From Certhia americana (lineage: Eukaryota > Chordata > Aves > Passeriformes > Certhiidae): a DNA stretch of 64,000 nucleotides. The stretch is taken from positions 56,459-120,458 of the forward strand of contig JAGMWU010000105.1 in assembly GCA_018697195.1 (NCBI GenBank). Direction: 5' to 3'. The position numbers and the translations under genes are program-made. Below the pieces are notes generated by a model. That model searched no databases. It worked only from the letters and a program-made list of their open reading frames with translations, and was not told the origin of the DNA. Each line of letters opens with the position of its first letter. The stretch's first letter is position 1. Positions 35,801 through 50,800 of this stretch are shown in pieces.

Positions 35801-38800
35801 GTACCAGCAAACACATGAATTGTACTTGGATCTCCACTCCGTGGCCTTTGCATGTCAGACAGCAGTTTCAATTAATTGCCATTAATTTCTCAGCATCTGT
35901 TTCTTAATATTTTATAGATACTTTTATTTCTCAGTAGAGATAAAGCCTGTACAAATACTTGTGAAAAACCCTAATTGTAATCCATTTTCTCGAGTCTGCT
36001 TTTGTAAAAGTTAACTTTATGGCAATTTTGTATTTCTTGGCCTAAACCAAAAATTTTCTCTGCAGAAGGTGTTAGCTCTGTTAAATACAGAAGGAATAGA
36101 AAATCCTGCTTCAAATAACCAAAGTCTTTATCCTTCACTATCAAACTTTTCCATCTTAGTTGTGGTGAAAACTACCACATCCTGACTGTCGGATTTCTGG
36201 ACCCAAGCAGAAATTATTTATGTTCTCTCTGTCGTGTCTGTTGTAAAACAGATTAGCTGCACCACCTGGAACTTGAACAGAGCTGGTTGCTCGTGTTTTA
36301 TCGGTCTCCTTGGGCTTCTTCAGGCTGCTTGTCCATGCAAATGATCTGTTGTGTAGAGGAAGCATTAGCATGTATGCAGTTTTTAAATTGGAGAGAACGC
36401 TTTGCTGTAATGTAACAAATGTAGGGAGACTTACCAAGGTCCAGTTTAAAAACTAATAAATTTTAACTAATCAGGCATTAGTGATTTTTTTCTTTTCATG
36501 TCCTTGAACAATTTTTTTTGATTTTCTTTTTTTGTTTGTCTGTGTGCAATTAGTGATTGAGAATGACTATGATGACTTCTTCTGCCTTCTTTATTGTAGT
36601 TTCACATGTTTTAGAACCAGTTTTATTCCTTCTCCCCTTTCCAGTGACCTGCATTCTCAAGTTTTTGGTTAAGGGAGACAAAGTGAAATCCTCCTTGAGG
36701 TGGGTGATAGCACTTGCAGAGCAAGAGAGTGAAGACTTAGAAATTGCCTGATTATATGAGGACCTCTGGTGCAGACATCAGGACTTCTGCAGAGGACTTT
36801 TCTTTAAATCCCAGTTACTTCCCTCTGCAGTATGGGGTAGCACTTCCTTTTTAAGAAGCTTTATGCTTCAGATTTGCAAGACTCTCTTGACTACTTTTTG
36901 AGAAACATAAACTGATCATGATCAAGCATTTCCATTTTTTTGGATGAAATATTCTGAATGCGTTAGTCTTTATTTCTGCCTCTGGGACAGGAAATTTGTG
37001 AAAAACTTAAATGTGTTTTTTTCCCCACATGCATATAGTTGGGGTGGTAGCGAAATGGCCTCCACCAGGTGTTTCCAAGTGACCCATAGCAAGGTTGTTA
37101 CCCTGTGCATGGAGATACCTGATGAGTTTCTAGGATTGTGTACACTTCAGTGTTCATTTTCTGTCTTAGTGGTATTTGTGCTGGCTGTCTGGGTCTCAGA
37201 CTTCACTTCAGGCTTTTCTTCCCTCTTCTCTAACACTGAGATTACCCAGTCAGACTGATTTATTTCACGGTTTCTCTCTTTTGGTTTTCCAGGATGGCCC
37301 CCAGAGGAAAAAACGGAAGTCTGAAGTTGGAGTAGTGGACAAGCAGTTGGATATCCTGGCTATTGGTACAGCAGTTGGTAGCATTTTGTTGTACAGCACA
37401 GTAAAAGGAGAATTACAGAGCAAGCTGGTAAGTAATGTACTCTTCATCACATGCTACCAAACACTTACAGTTTCAGACAGTTTAGGCTGAAAAATCCTGG
37501 TTTCTAAATAAGTGCAATATCTTAATGCTGTCCATGGATTTGCTACTTTCCATTAAAAATAACATTAATGATGAAATTCCTCACTGGAGAGTTAAATCCT
37601 CAGTGGGACTATTATACCCTCGGTTCCTGCGTGGCATTGTGGAAGGGCTTGGGCAGGTGGCACACTGATAGACTCTTTTGTAAATTTACCTGCCTTGTGG
37701 CAGCTCTTGAGCTGTCTCAGCACAACATTTTTTTGGAGTGATACACAGGGACTTTAATTTTGCCTTTCCAAGCTCCCAAGCGCCACCATTTTAGTTGTGG
37801 GTTACATAACAACCAAAATAAATCCATATGAATGGCTGGGCAGTACTTCTGAGTTATTTGGATATACTTTTGCTTCTGAACTTGAAGTTGTAGGTAGGGT
37901 AATAAACATACATGAATTTAGAGAAAGCAGTAATTTCTGAGAATTATGATGCATGCAAGTGACGGTAACTAATGAATATCAACCCTGTTACATGGAAAAA
38001 CTATGCTTGAAAAGTGTAATTGTTTGTTTGAAAGTGTTGGTTTAAAAACACTTTTTCCATAGAAGACAGCAGGTTTTTTGAGTACTTTGTTTTTTACATA
38101 TAGGTTGAATTAAAAGATTTTTCCTGTTGAAATAAGAGCTGTTACTTTTAGCTGTCTGTACTGTACAGAATATCTTGCTACAATATAGTTTGTCTTGCAC
38201 AAAGCTCATTTGCAGCAATACCTTTGGGAGTGATGTGAGCAGGTTGTTACAATCCAAATAGTGAAATAGACTCCATTATATATTTTCATAAATAATTCAA
38301 GGTTATATTTGGAGCTGCAGAGATTTTGGTTGCTAAGACAAGTGATACTGCCTAAAGGGTCTTCTTGTCTGGTGATTGTCTGCTCCTGGTTTTAAATTGG
38401 AGATCATCATGAATGCTGATACAAAAGGAAGGCTACTCACCTCTGAGTGCCCTTAAGGAAGGAGGCACTTCAGTGACTTCAGCAAGACACATGTGGCTAG
38501 TCTTTCCTTTGAGCAGATTTCATACAGTTAGCCTTGTTTGGCTGTGTGTATAAAAAGAGCAGGCAAGACAGTTTTTTTTCTGAAATGCTAGAAAAATCAT
38601 TGAAACATAGACTATACTCAGTTGGAAGGGATCATCAAATCCTAACTCTCTTTGGTGGCATCTCACCCTGAAACTGAAAGGAGCATGGAATTGTGTAGAT
38701 GCTTATGGTCAAAAAGGAATGACAAAAGGCACAGGTTCCACAAAATCTATAAAGTTGTATCAGTAAAGTATACACTTAGCATGGAAATTGGTGTCTTCTA

Positions 38801-41800
38801 ATATAAATGCACAGCAGTGGATTTTGAATAAGGGATAGGGCAAAGGAGAGAAGGGAGAGAAAGAAAGGAATGAAGAAAGAAGTCACCAGTCCTGGCTCTG
38901 GCATCAAACCAACAGATGGGGTGTCAATGTCCTGGGGCATCCATCACTCAAGTTTTGTGGGAGAACCTTTTCATATACAGGTTCTGCCCACCATGGAGCA
39001 AAGTTTCTCACTTTCTATGTGAATTACTTATCATGTGCAGTTTGTTCTAGACCTTTCTGGAAGTGGGCTGGAGGGCTTTGGGGGGGGTCTTTGGTGGTCT
39101 TGATTCCCTCTCTTACTGGGGGTGCCTTCTGTCAACAGTCCAAGCCCACTTCTTGAGTCTTTCCTGCACTTGTGCTGTGTTGTGCAGATCACCAGGAGCC
39201 AGTACAAGGATGGACAAGGAAACTGCTGTCCTACCTTCACATGGCTCCCTCCTCCAGCCATGTCCTGTTCTTTCTCACAGTGTGTTCTTACCAACAGTCC
39301 TTGGTTGGTTCCAAGGCTGTCTGGCTATCAGTGTTTGAGACATACACATTGGACTGTCTTCTAGGCTTCTACATGCACAGGACAGCCCCAGGAATCACAC
39401 TGTGCCTGAGGGCATGGTCCAAATGCTTCTTGAACTCTGGCAGGCTTGGGGCTGTGACCACTTCCTTGGGGAGCCAGTGCCCTGTGGGTGAAGAACTTTT
39501 TCATAATATCCACTCTTAACTCCCATCCTCCCAACACAGATTCTCGCCATTCCTTTTGGGTCTGTCACTGTCCACCAGAGAGAAGAGATCAGTGCCTGCC
39601 CCTCTGCTTCCCTATGGGAGGAAGCTGTAGACAGCATCTCCTCTGGGCTGTATAAGCCAAGCCAAAATACTTAGGTGTATGTACCAAAATATGACATACC
39701 TTTAATTTCTGTAACTGCCATGTATGTTCTTTAAGACCACACATTCCAGTGCTTGGAGTTCAGTTCTTGAAAGAGCCCCTTGTTCACATGGTTGGTGTGG
39801 GGAAGGCTCAGTTGTCAAGATACTCCAGTGAGCTGACCCTCTGTTCTCTTCTGCAGGATGGTGGTCACGACAGTAGAGTAAACTGTGTGAGATGGCATCA
39901 AGAAAGCTGCTGCTTGTATAGCTGTTCAGATGACAAACACATTGTGGAATGGAACACACAGACCTGCAAAGTAAAGTGGTGAGTAGTGCTGCCTTTTACT
40001 TGAGTTCTTTTACACTTGCTTTTGTGTGTTTTCTCCCTTGCAGATTTTGGAAATGCTGCACTCTGCTTTCTAGGCTTCGTGCCCACAAAGTGACTGTTGG
40101 CTGTTACTTTTCTGAGATTGGAAGTGGTTTTATTAAGGGATGAAAGCATAATTGTCATAGTTGGGTATCTTCCTCTGTATTGGAAAGGTTAGATGAAACT
40201 GTTCTGAGAGAAGTTTGGATCACTCCATGCTAATTTTTAGTGAGACAAAAAGACTAAAAGTCCTACTATATGCTGAAAAATCTGAATTCTAGAAGAGAAA
40301 TCCTTGAGCAGATACTGGAAGATCTCATTCCAGTAAAACCTGCTGCATGCACCCAGCTTTGCTCAAAGTGCCTTGCTGTGATGATAACCCAGTTGGTTTC
40401 GCTTGCTGCTGATGTGCAGTGTGGACACTTCCACTTGGCTGTCTGAGCAGGCTGTTACTGTTAAAAGTACTGTTAAGCAAAATAGAACTTACTTCAGAGT
40501 AACAAAATTTCTGTTGTAGGCATTTGTTTTCTTCTAAGTCAAATTGTTTTTAAACTTCAAAGAAGAAACCAAGATTTCTATTAACAGTCCTGTTTGCCTT
40601 CCTTCAATAAAAGCCTGCTGTGTGATGGCCCATTGATCCTTCTCTTGATGTTGTTTCTTTTTTTGTGACGTTTCTCACTGTTGGTTATTACTGCAGTGCT
40701 CTTGGTCTTACTAAGGTTGGCATGGGCACTGTAGGCACCCCATCATCAGTAGACTCTTTGGTATCCCAAGGAAAGAGATGCATCCTTAGGTTGTATTATG
40801 TTGAGGCCCTATGTAAAGTAGTAGAAGAGGGCTGTAAAATCTCCCTGTAACCTTCTCTTACTAGAACTGAACACACAGTTCTCTCACCTTTCCCTCTTCC
40901 ATTATGTGCTCTAGTCCCAAAGGTGCCCTCCTGGCCCTGCACTGGATTTACTCCACCATGTCAGTGACTTTGTTGTCCTGTCCCACTGAACACAGTGCTC
41001 AGGTGCAGTTTCTAGAGCAGCAGAGAAGCCCTGTTCCTTGACCTGCTGACAGCACTCTGGCTAATGCATATCATACACAGCTGACTTCATTGCTACAAGG
41101 ACTCCCTGCTGGCTCCTGCTCAGCTTTACTGTGAGGGCTGCAAGTCTCTTTTCTGCAAACCTACTTTCTAGCTATTTACCTCCAGCCTGTACTGGAATTT
41201 TTCCATCTCACCTGCAGGACTTTACGTTTTCCTCTTCAGCTTTGAGATTCTGACAGCCTGTTTCTTCTCAGGCCTGCTGAGATGCCCCTGAGTAGCAGCC
41301 CTGTCCTGCAGGATATCCATTGCTCTCCCTAGTACGGGATTGAGTGTGAAGTAGTTACATGTGCATTCTGTCCTGTTCTGAGATCATTAATGAAATCCAG
41401 GGCAGTTCTATTAAGCAGTATTGGGATGTCCTTAGGTGGAGTAACACCAGTGACTGGCCACCAGCTGGACTTCATACCAGTGATCACAACTGTTTGAACT
41501 CAGTGATGCAGCCAGATCTTACTCTCCTGAGACCATCCATTCAGGCTATAAATCTCCAATTTGTCTGCAAGGATACTCTGTGAGACCTTGTCAAAAGCAT
41601 TGCTGAAATCAACTTAAATGTGTCTCTCCTCATCAACCAAGGCAGTTATTTCATTAAGGCAATCAGGTTGGTTAGACATGATTTTCCATTTGTAATTCTA
41701 TGCTGGATGTGCTTAGAAATTTCTTTTGACCTTTCAGTGCCTGGAAGTAGTTTCCAGGTGGATTTGTTGTATAGCCTCTCCTCTTGTTCCCTGGATTATT

Positions 41801-44800
41801 CTTCTGTGCATTTATCTTCTTTCCCTGTTTTAAAGGAAAGTTCCGTGCATTCATGCTACACTTTTCTGTGGAGAAACCCCTCTTCTTTTTGCCTTCCTGG
41901 CTTGTCATTGCTGAAGCACCTTCCTAAAGGTCCTTGTCTTGTAAGGCATCCCTCTTGTTCTGTGAGCCCAATGAGATCAAAGCTCTGAAGCTGCCCATTG
42001 ACATCTCGTTCACTCTGTTTGTGTGTTCATGTACAAGTACTGGAGATGGGTCCCAGCCCTGCTGCTTTCTCAGGGAAAGTGAGAGGTTTTGCTGTCATAC
42101 TTCTTCCATGTTTCCCTCTGCTACGTCCCATACCAGGGACCATGGAGTGGGGGGGACTGTGGTTGTGAAACGTAATTTGAAGCATTGTGTTCTCTCATTT
42201 TAATAAGATGACAACAGAAAATCATGCCCAGAATGTACAGGGAGAAAGTACATGAGTAATGTAACATCATGGTTTTTACCTGAAAATTTTCTCTGCTAAT
42301 GTTATGAGTCATACCTAAGGTAACTCAATTTTGAAAGAGTAGAAGAAATCAGGTCTCCTAAAGTTTTAGCTACCCGAAGGAACAAATGATCCACAATAAT
42401 TGCTCACCCCCAAAGTATGCATGAGAGTGCCTGCATTAACACCTGTCAGGATGTGGAAATTAATATTTGTGTAACCCATGGAGAAATCAGGATGCTTGCT
42501 CCTGGGGTAAAGAAGTGGTATTAATTTTTTTTAATCTGATATGCAGATGAATATTTTTATATAGAGGTATGGACTGCTAGAAAGGGAATTGAAACCGTGT
42601 GGCTTTAGGTTTGACTTTCATAACTCCTGTAGGAGTACACTCCACAGGGCCACTTAGAGGCATGGGCAGCACACACGAAACCTCTGGCAGAGGCACAAGC
42701 TGTTGGGGAAGAGTTCTGAAGAGGCAAGACAAGGTGTTAAGAGAGGTGGACTGATACATTCTGAATGACTTCTTGTCTGTCTGTAGCTTTTTTGTGTCTT
42801 AAATACTCTTGACTACTTAGAGGCATTCTGGACATATCCTCTATGAGATCCTGTTTAAAACTCTTTCCTGTAAAAATTACATTAAAATTATCCAAAGTGA
42901 AAACCAAGGTATTTTTGCTGTGCTTTACATTCTGCAGTCTAGTTTAGACTTGTCTTTTTAGTGTATTTAAAAATACCTTCTTGGTTTACATTAATAGGTG
43001 GTTGGAATGCGTAGTCCTGACCTTGTCATCAGAAGTCAATACAATATCTTATCATACTCTCTGTAAGGTGCAATGTTGTTTTTCAGGTTTGTGGGCTGTA
43101 AAATTTTCAGCTTCTGTCAAAAGTGATACAGTAAATGATCCCAGTTTTAGAAAACAGAAGAGGTATTGCTTGGACGTGTGAAAGTTACTTGGAAGTATTT
43201 TCAGAAAGGCTGTTTACAATCAAAACGTGATGTGTTGCAGGCTACTTCCTGTCTGTAAAGAATTTGTGTAATGCTTTCCTTGCAGTTTAGTCCAGTGAGA
43301 AACACATAGCATCAATATTTCTTTAAAGAACATTCAGGCTTATTTTTTTCCTTTTTTTGTGTGTGTTTTTAAGTAGTGCTTTGAACCATAGACCACTAAG
43401 GTAAAGTTTATTATTGTCAGTGACATTTAGAGACTTGGGAGGAGGGCCAGTAACTGAATTGCCTTTGAAATTCTAAATTTTAGTGTTGAGAAGGCCTTTT
43501 TGAATCGGTTGGTGAATAGAGAACTCTTGAAAATGGTAGGGCTCTTCTTGCCCTGTTTTCAGAAGTAGAAAACTTTGAGAGGAATTCAGAACAGACTAAG
43601 CAAGTATTAAAAAGAAGTCAACCCTTCAGTATTGAATAGCCTCATATTTTTGAGTTGTGTTTTCTTTGTAAACTAATTTGAAGGTGAAGTGCAGAAGCAG
43701 AATAGCTTTGACCTCTTGACTAAAATCACTGGGTTTTTTAAGATTTTGCCTTAAATTTTCCATCATGGTGGTTTTGAAATTATCCTAATGAATACTGTTT
43801 TTACTATATCTCCATCTTTCTCCTTTTGTACAAAACCTCTCCATCTAAATTCTAGTAAGTGGAAAGGCGACAATAGCAGTGTCACCTGTCTATGCATCAG
43901 TCCAGATGGAAAAATGCTGCTGTCAGCTGGTAGAACTATAAAACTGTGGGACTTGGAGACCAAAGAAGTCTACAGAGTAAGTACTTCTGTACCTCTGTTA
44001 AACTACGTGCAAAAAATGCCCTTCTTGATTGGTGACACTACCTATCTAGTGTTTCCTGATCAGATATCTGAAACATTTCTCTGTGTGTGAGGATACAATT
44101 AGCAGTTTGGGGATTGCTGGGCATTTTTGCTGTGATGGTGCCCTGAACCGTGGTTTCCACTTGCTCAGAATTAAATGAGGACATGAAATTTTTGTTTCTA
44201 AACATGTATCCAGCATCCTTTCTCAAGGCTGTAGGAGAAAGATGGATGCTGTTTTTCCTAACTGGGTCCCTGTCTGATACCCTTCTGTCAGGAGAGCTCA
44301 GTTCACCACCGTATTGTATCAGTTACTGCTGGCATGGGTTTTAACATGAGTCCCTCCACAAAGCCTTCAAGTTTCCTTGCTAAACTTCATGTAACTGGTG
44401 GCATTATCAGTTTTGCTGTTGAAACAGTTGGAAGGCATAGGAGCAACTCCTTATTGTTCCCTGAGCTGGGCTCAGACATTGAGCAAATGGCCATGCTTTA
44501 GCTGATCCGTGAATGCTGCCGTGTTCTCTTCCCTGCTAGCAGACAGGACAGGGATAGTCTCTGAATCTCCTGTCAGGTGAGTGTGTACACATGTGCTGTT
44601 ACTGTGGGCTTGCTGGCACATGGCAGCTACCATGTATGTCTGCGTTCAATAATGACCAAAACCACTATCTGCAAAAGTAAATCAAAGAACCAATTTTTGG
44701 GGGCCCTTGGGGGTGGTGTGTTGCCCAGATTTAGTGTCAGCACACATGTGTCCATTGTTAAAGTTGAGAGTGAAACTGAATCTAGTTCCACTGGAAAGGT

Positions 44801-47800
44801 TGAAATGTAAAACTGGGGGGGCAGAGGGGAGTGCTTTGTGGCAGTAACAGCAGTACAGGTGGATTTGATTCCTTTTGCATGGGTTTAGTCCCAGTGAATT
44901 TACCTTTGATTCACCATTTAAGTTTTAAAATGATGATAAATATGTGGCAAGTCAGAAAAAGCTTCCTTGATGTACGGAAACTCAAGGAAACTGATCACTA
45001 GTTAAAAACCACTGAGCTGTCCTTGTTGACTTAGTAACGCTTGAATCTTTCCTAATGTTCTTTATTAACTAATGTTTCAGTTTTTGCCATATGACTGCCT
45101 ACATCAGTGATGGAAAGATCTTGTTTTTTCTCTTAGCATTTCACAGGCCATGCTACATCGGTGTCATCATTAATGTTTACCACAGTGAAACCTATGAATG
45201 AAAGTAAACCCTTTGATGGAATCACAGGACTTTATTTCTTGTCCGGAGCTATACACGACCGATTATTGAGTGTGTGGTATGTAAGCTTTTCATAATTTAT
45301 GATGGATCAGTTTTGAGCATAGACCCACCAAGTGATTGTGATTAAACAAGCTAAAGCTGAAGGGGCACTCTGGAAATATGCAGTGATGATCTCTTTAATG
45401 GTGGTTTCGACTCACTGATTGCTGAGTGAAGACGAGATTTTCCTTGGCTGTGTCTGAGCATGCTTCCAGTTGCCATTTGTATCACTAGTGTGTGCCAGAA
45501 CATACTGTGTAATAAACTTCCGTGTTCCTTGCACTTTTGGTAAGGTTTATTCAAAGTTTTCTTACTCAGTTTCACACGGGAGTTACTTTGCTCTTAGAAA
45601 TTAGAACATTCCCTAAGCTGAACTGTCAGTGTGGTGCTTTTGGCTATAGTAGATGCCACCACATTTACTAGTGATTTATAAGCTTTATAATGCTTGTCTC
45701 ATGCAGAGGATGCTGTTTGTGCTGTGGTAAATAATGCGTACTTTTTGTGTCTTCCAGGCAGATAAGATCAGATAGGAAAGAAAAGAATGCTGTAATGTCT
45801 TTCACAGTAACAGATGAACCAACTTTTGTTGACCTGACTGTATCAGAAGTCAAAGAAGAGGTAGGAGCAATAGTTTGTAAACAAATATATTCAACAGTTT
45901 TCACTTATCAGTTTCCTTTTAAGGGTGTAAAGAAAGAGGCTAGGTTTGTATTTGGGTTCTGTTATGCAGAGATGAGATCTAAATGCCAATTCGTGGGTGT
46001 AGGGATATTTATTACAGGTACATTTATAAAGCTGGTAGTTTGAAATGCTCCTTTTCAAAGCTAAGTGCAAATTCACTGGGTTTTTTTTAGAAATTTTGTT
46101 CGTGAGGGTGGAAATGTCTGTTGTTTCCTATTTAGAACAAGTTAGTAATCAAACCAGTTTTTAGAACTTGGCAGCAAAGAAAAGCTCAGAAGAAATGATT
46201 TCTAAAAATCTGGTTTGGGTACAGTCCTGGTTTTTTTATGACTTCAAGTGTTTTTGACAGTGTAACTGCATTTGGAATTAACTAGCCTTGAATGAGTTAA
46301 GTAGCAGTGTACATTTGCCAAGTCTCTCAGTTTTAACAAGCACAAGTCTTTTAAAGTAGTTGCCTTGTGAAAAATGTGTGAATGTGAAACATGTTCACAA
46401 ACTGTACCTGTAATTATTTAAAACATTTTTCTCCTGTTGCCTTTAAATTCCATTTCTCAGAGCAGTATTTCATCCTATATTTTTCTAATATCTCCAGTTC
46501 CCTCTTCCTGCATATATTGGAGAGTATTCTGTAATGTAGCCCTGTTGTTTAGTTTCTCAGAGGAGACATCTGAGTTTCTTTCCTCTAAGCATATTCACAG
46601 TGTCGCCGCCTTTGCAGGGCAGTGCCTCTAGACATGTCTGATGCTGTGCAAACTGTTTAACTCAGGATATATTACTAGAGATAAAAGTACATTTGAGAAT
46701 TATCTTACTAATCTTTTAACACTTGCACTGAATGTTCCTGAGTGATTACGTCTTTGATCTTCCTTTCAGATTTAGTGTAATGTTCTTAAATTCAAATTAT
46801 AGCCATACAACTGTCTCTTGATGTCCTGAACTTCCGAGAGGGTTTTTTGTTCATCTAATGAAACTCTCTTACTGTGCCTTCTTTCAGCCTGTGAAGTTAG
46901 CAGTTGTGTGCAGAGATGGGCAGTTGCATTTATTTGAACATATCTTGAATGGGTAAGTTAGAATTCATCCTGAGAGTGTCTTTGGGAAAGATCTGGGATT
47001 ACTCCAAGGAAAACCTCAGTTTTGTTATGCTGCTGCCTTTAAACTCTTGTATATGCTCATGAGCCAGGTCCCAGCTGCTTCTTTGTCTTGGGTTGCTGGA
47101 CACATTTTTGAAGAACTCACTTGTTGGGGACTGTGTTGCGCGTTGGTACTATGTGTGACTTTAACCCAGATTTTGTGTGTATTTGCCTCATCTTAGCCAT
47201 CTGTAAAAGGTGTAAAATGGCCACGTTTGCTGAGGACCTGCTAATGAAATGCTTAGATGTGCAAGATATTGAAGTGTTCAAGCTAAACATCTTGGAATTT
47301 TTTAATTTTTTAATTTTTTTTTCCAGTTACTGCAAAAAACCCTTAACATCAAACTGTACTATTCAGATAGCAACACCTGGGAATGATGGGGACTCCACAC
47401 CAAAACCAGTCCCTATTCTAGCTGCTGCATTTTGCACAGACAAACAGTCTCTGCTGCTGGTATATGGAAACACCTTACAGCCCATCATAGAGAAAGTGGT
47501 ATGTAAAAATTAACAGAGGGAGTTTGGGTTCTGTAATATAGACTGCACGTTGCTTTCAGTTGGAGAAATTTTGGGGCTTATTATTTTTATTTTTACTTTT
47601 GAAAATGATATACCAATGCAAAACATATTCCTTGCTCTTGTTTTGGGAGCTGTGACTGTTGCCCCAGAGTTTTTTGGAAAGGCAATTTGTATTCTTCCAT
47701 TTTTTCAGTTGGAGTACAGGTTGACATCACTGCTGACTGTTCTTTTTGCCATTTCAGCTGTTGCTAAGTTAGGCCATTGAAACTGGTTTTAATACAGTTC

Positions 47801-50800
47801 CAGTTCACCTGTGTAAACATCATTGGAGAGTATAGAGATCTGGTAACAAAAGGCAGATATGCAAAGGAGCTGCTATTTTAGAGTGAAAAAATGTTCATTC
47901 TAGTTTATACCGTTGGAATTTGTTTTCATCTTTCAGTAGCATAAAGAATCACAGGTGTGAGTGTCAAATGTATTAATCGGCTCTGTTCCTGTCTTCCTAG
48001 TCTTTGAACACCAGTGAACCCCACATATGTTTGGTACGGGACATCCAGAAAGTGTTGTCACTTAGAACAGATGCTGCTCTAACAAAGGTGAGCTTTGCAT
48101 GAAATATGATTTTGTTGCTTCTCTTGTTTTACGTCAGAAACAAAGTAGGTAGAATTCACTGCTCTCTTAGAATGAGATTGGATTTCTGGATTTAGACCTT
48201 GTCAGAGCTGCAGAGGTAACTACAGATGTCTGTAGCACTCAGGCAGGTGTGGGTAAAGTGATCTTCATGGCACATGTGAGATCCCACAGTGGGTGGCCCT
48301 CTTGTAACTCAGCAGGTCTGCTTGAGAGACAGGACTGATTGGTGGGGTTTTTCTGCCCAAGAGTCTAAATAAAATGTTGTGGAACCTTAAAGGACAAGTC
48401 CTTTTTGCTCTTTCTTGATGGGGCCTTCATGTGTTCCTACTCACAGGGACCTGGGAATGGGAGCTTGGTACTTGCATGGCAGCAGTGTGCACTGAAGCCA
48501 CTTGACACTGTGTTCTCTCATGCAGGACCCACTGGGTGTTTAGAAACAGGCTGTAAAGTTCTTAATCATTGTGCATATTCAAGACCTTGAAGATTTCAAA
48601 TGCTTGGAGTATCAGTGAAGTGAGCAGACAGCACTGCTTTTCTGACCCTTTAGTTATCTCCCAGATGTGGTGCTCCATCAGGCAGGCAGGGATTTGTGCT
48701 GATTCCTCAGTGCTGGAGCTGGTGGGTAGCAGGGGCTGAGCTGCAGGGATAGGTGAAGGGCCTCTGTGGCATGCAGTGATGATACCCATCTTGGTTTCGC
48801 TTCTTGCTGAATTCCAGTGAAGACACATTTCTCTTGGCTGTCTGAGCATGCCGTGTGGGGAGAAGGTCAGTGATGAGTGTGGTGAGCTAAGGGTTTAGTA
48901 TTTTATCACCACTGGTGTTCTGTGATAAAATTCTTGATTCAGAAAACCAACTTTTTGGAAATTGGAAGTTGCTTTGCTCAGTGTATTAGATTATACTTTC
49001 ATCACTTCAGAGATGCTTCCAAAAAAAAAAAAAAAAGGCCTGGATAGAAGGGCTATGGTTTAAAGAAGTGTTCCGGAAGTAGCAGAAGATGCATTTTTGA
49101 TACTGTGGAAGTGACATGCTGCCTTACATTCTCTGTGAGTCAGGGGAGCATTTGGTTGTTAAATACAAAATTCCATCATCTCCTTTGTGTTCATTGAAGA
49201 TGATTCCTTAGCTTGTTTGGTATAAACTAAGGTGTCTCTTTTTGTCACCGGGGTCACAGCCTAATCAGGACAATTGAGATCTGTGTCTGAGCAATCCCTA
49301 GACGAAAAGAGTTGGGATTGAAGGCAATAGTGACTATCTTTTGCTGTTACATTGTGCTGCTTTCCTGGTCAGTTATTGCCTTCCAGTGGCAATCTGCATG
49401 TGGTTCATGGAGCTGACTGTTAGTACAGGTGGTATCTATAGCCAGCAAACATCCGAGTATTTGCTGTTGGATACAAACAGTTCTGTGAATGTTACGGCAA
49501 AAACTTGTAAGAAAAGTGGCTCACAGGTGATTCCAAAGAGACCACTGCTTTAGTTAATTATGAATATTAGCTGTCTGTTTCTTGAGATTATTCATTCTCT
49601 TAAATACGTTGGATTTGCCTAATATTTATGTCAAGAAAACGGGTTGTGTCAGGCTGGTTTTACCATACGTGTGATAATCTCAGAATACAATCTGTATTTT
49701 AAATTAGGAAGAAAGCTCAAGATACTAGCAATTCATGCAAATGTGGTTATCTCTGTGTTCTAGGTAAAGACACCCGTTGTGAACTCGGACACCAAAGTTC
49801 TAGTGCCTGGCATTCCAGGACATAGTACAGCTGTCAAAACACCAGCCTTGGGAAAGGAGAAAAAGAAAAGCAAGAGGAAACCAGGAGAGACAGAGGTAAA
49901 GGGCTTCTTTCAAACTCAGCAAGAATGGAGAAACTAGAATCATAAATTCATCGCTATACCTTCCTTAGGTGTACTTGAATTTGCTTTGTTTGCTGTGGAA
50001 GAAAGGTTAACAGTACCATCTTTCTGTATGAAGGAGACTTCCCCTGCTCAAACCATTTCCTTCATTCAAGCCCTCCGTCCCTTGCCTGTGGTTTTGCCAT
50101 GTTGTTGCAGAACTTTGTCATATGCTTGTTGCTTCCTATGCCAAGATAGAGTAATGCTTTTCAGCCAAAACTACATCTGCTTTTTTTCCTCATGCTATCT
50201 TCTGTCAGTGCATTTAAAGGAATACAAAAAATATGTGTTCTTTTCCAGCAGAATGAGCAGGAATGCACTAAGTCAGGTACTTTGCTTTCAGCTGATATTT
50301 GTGAGAAACCACATTGATGCACTTCCCTTATTTCCCCTCTGCAGGAGAGCATCGAGGAGCGCCTTGGGGCATTGGATATTGATGTGAGCAAAGTCAAAAC
50401 TCCAGGTGGCCTTCCCCAAACAGACAGCTTTGCCGTGTTGCTGGTTCAGGGCTTGGAAAGCAATGATGCAGAAATCTTAAATGTAAGTTTTGCAAGCTCA
50501 GTGTGTGCTGTTGAATCTGTTCACTGGGGCTGGTGGGGAGCCTTCTTGAAAGCTGGGAAGGCTGAGCAGTTCAGAACCTGTTGTTTCTCCCATCTGCTTT
50601 TTACTGATTTGCTGCTCAAGGCAGTGCTATTAGGAGTTATAGTAGTGGTGTTGCTTTTCTGTTGTTACCTGCCTTGCTTTCTGAGTCAGTTCCTGAACTT
50701 TGAGGCACTTTGGTTATGATAAATTTGTTACGTGACAGTTCAGATGTCTTACAAGTGATGCTACTAAATGCAGCCATGTTCCCTTTAGCTTGGACTGGAG

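Noticed and set aside
36550..36640. Additional C/D snoRNA in WDR43 intron 1 (an ATGATGA box is present)
   Set aside because: No suitably spaced D box, terminal stem or shared guide sequence.
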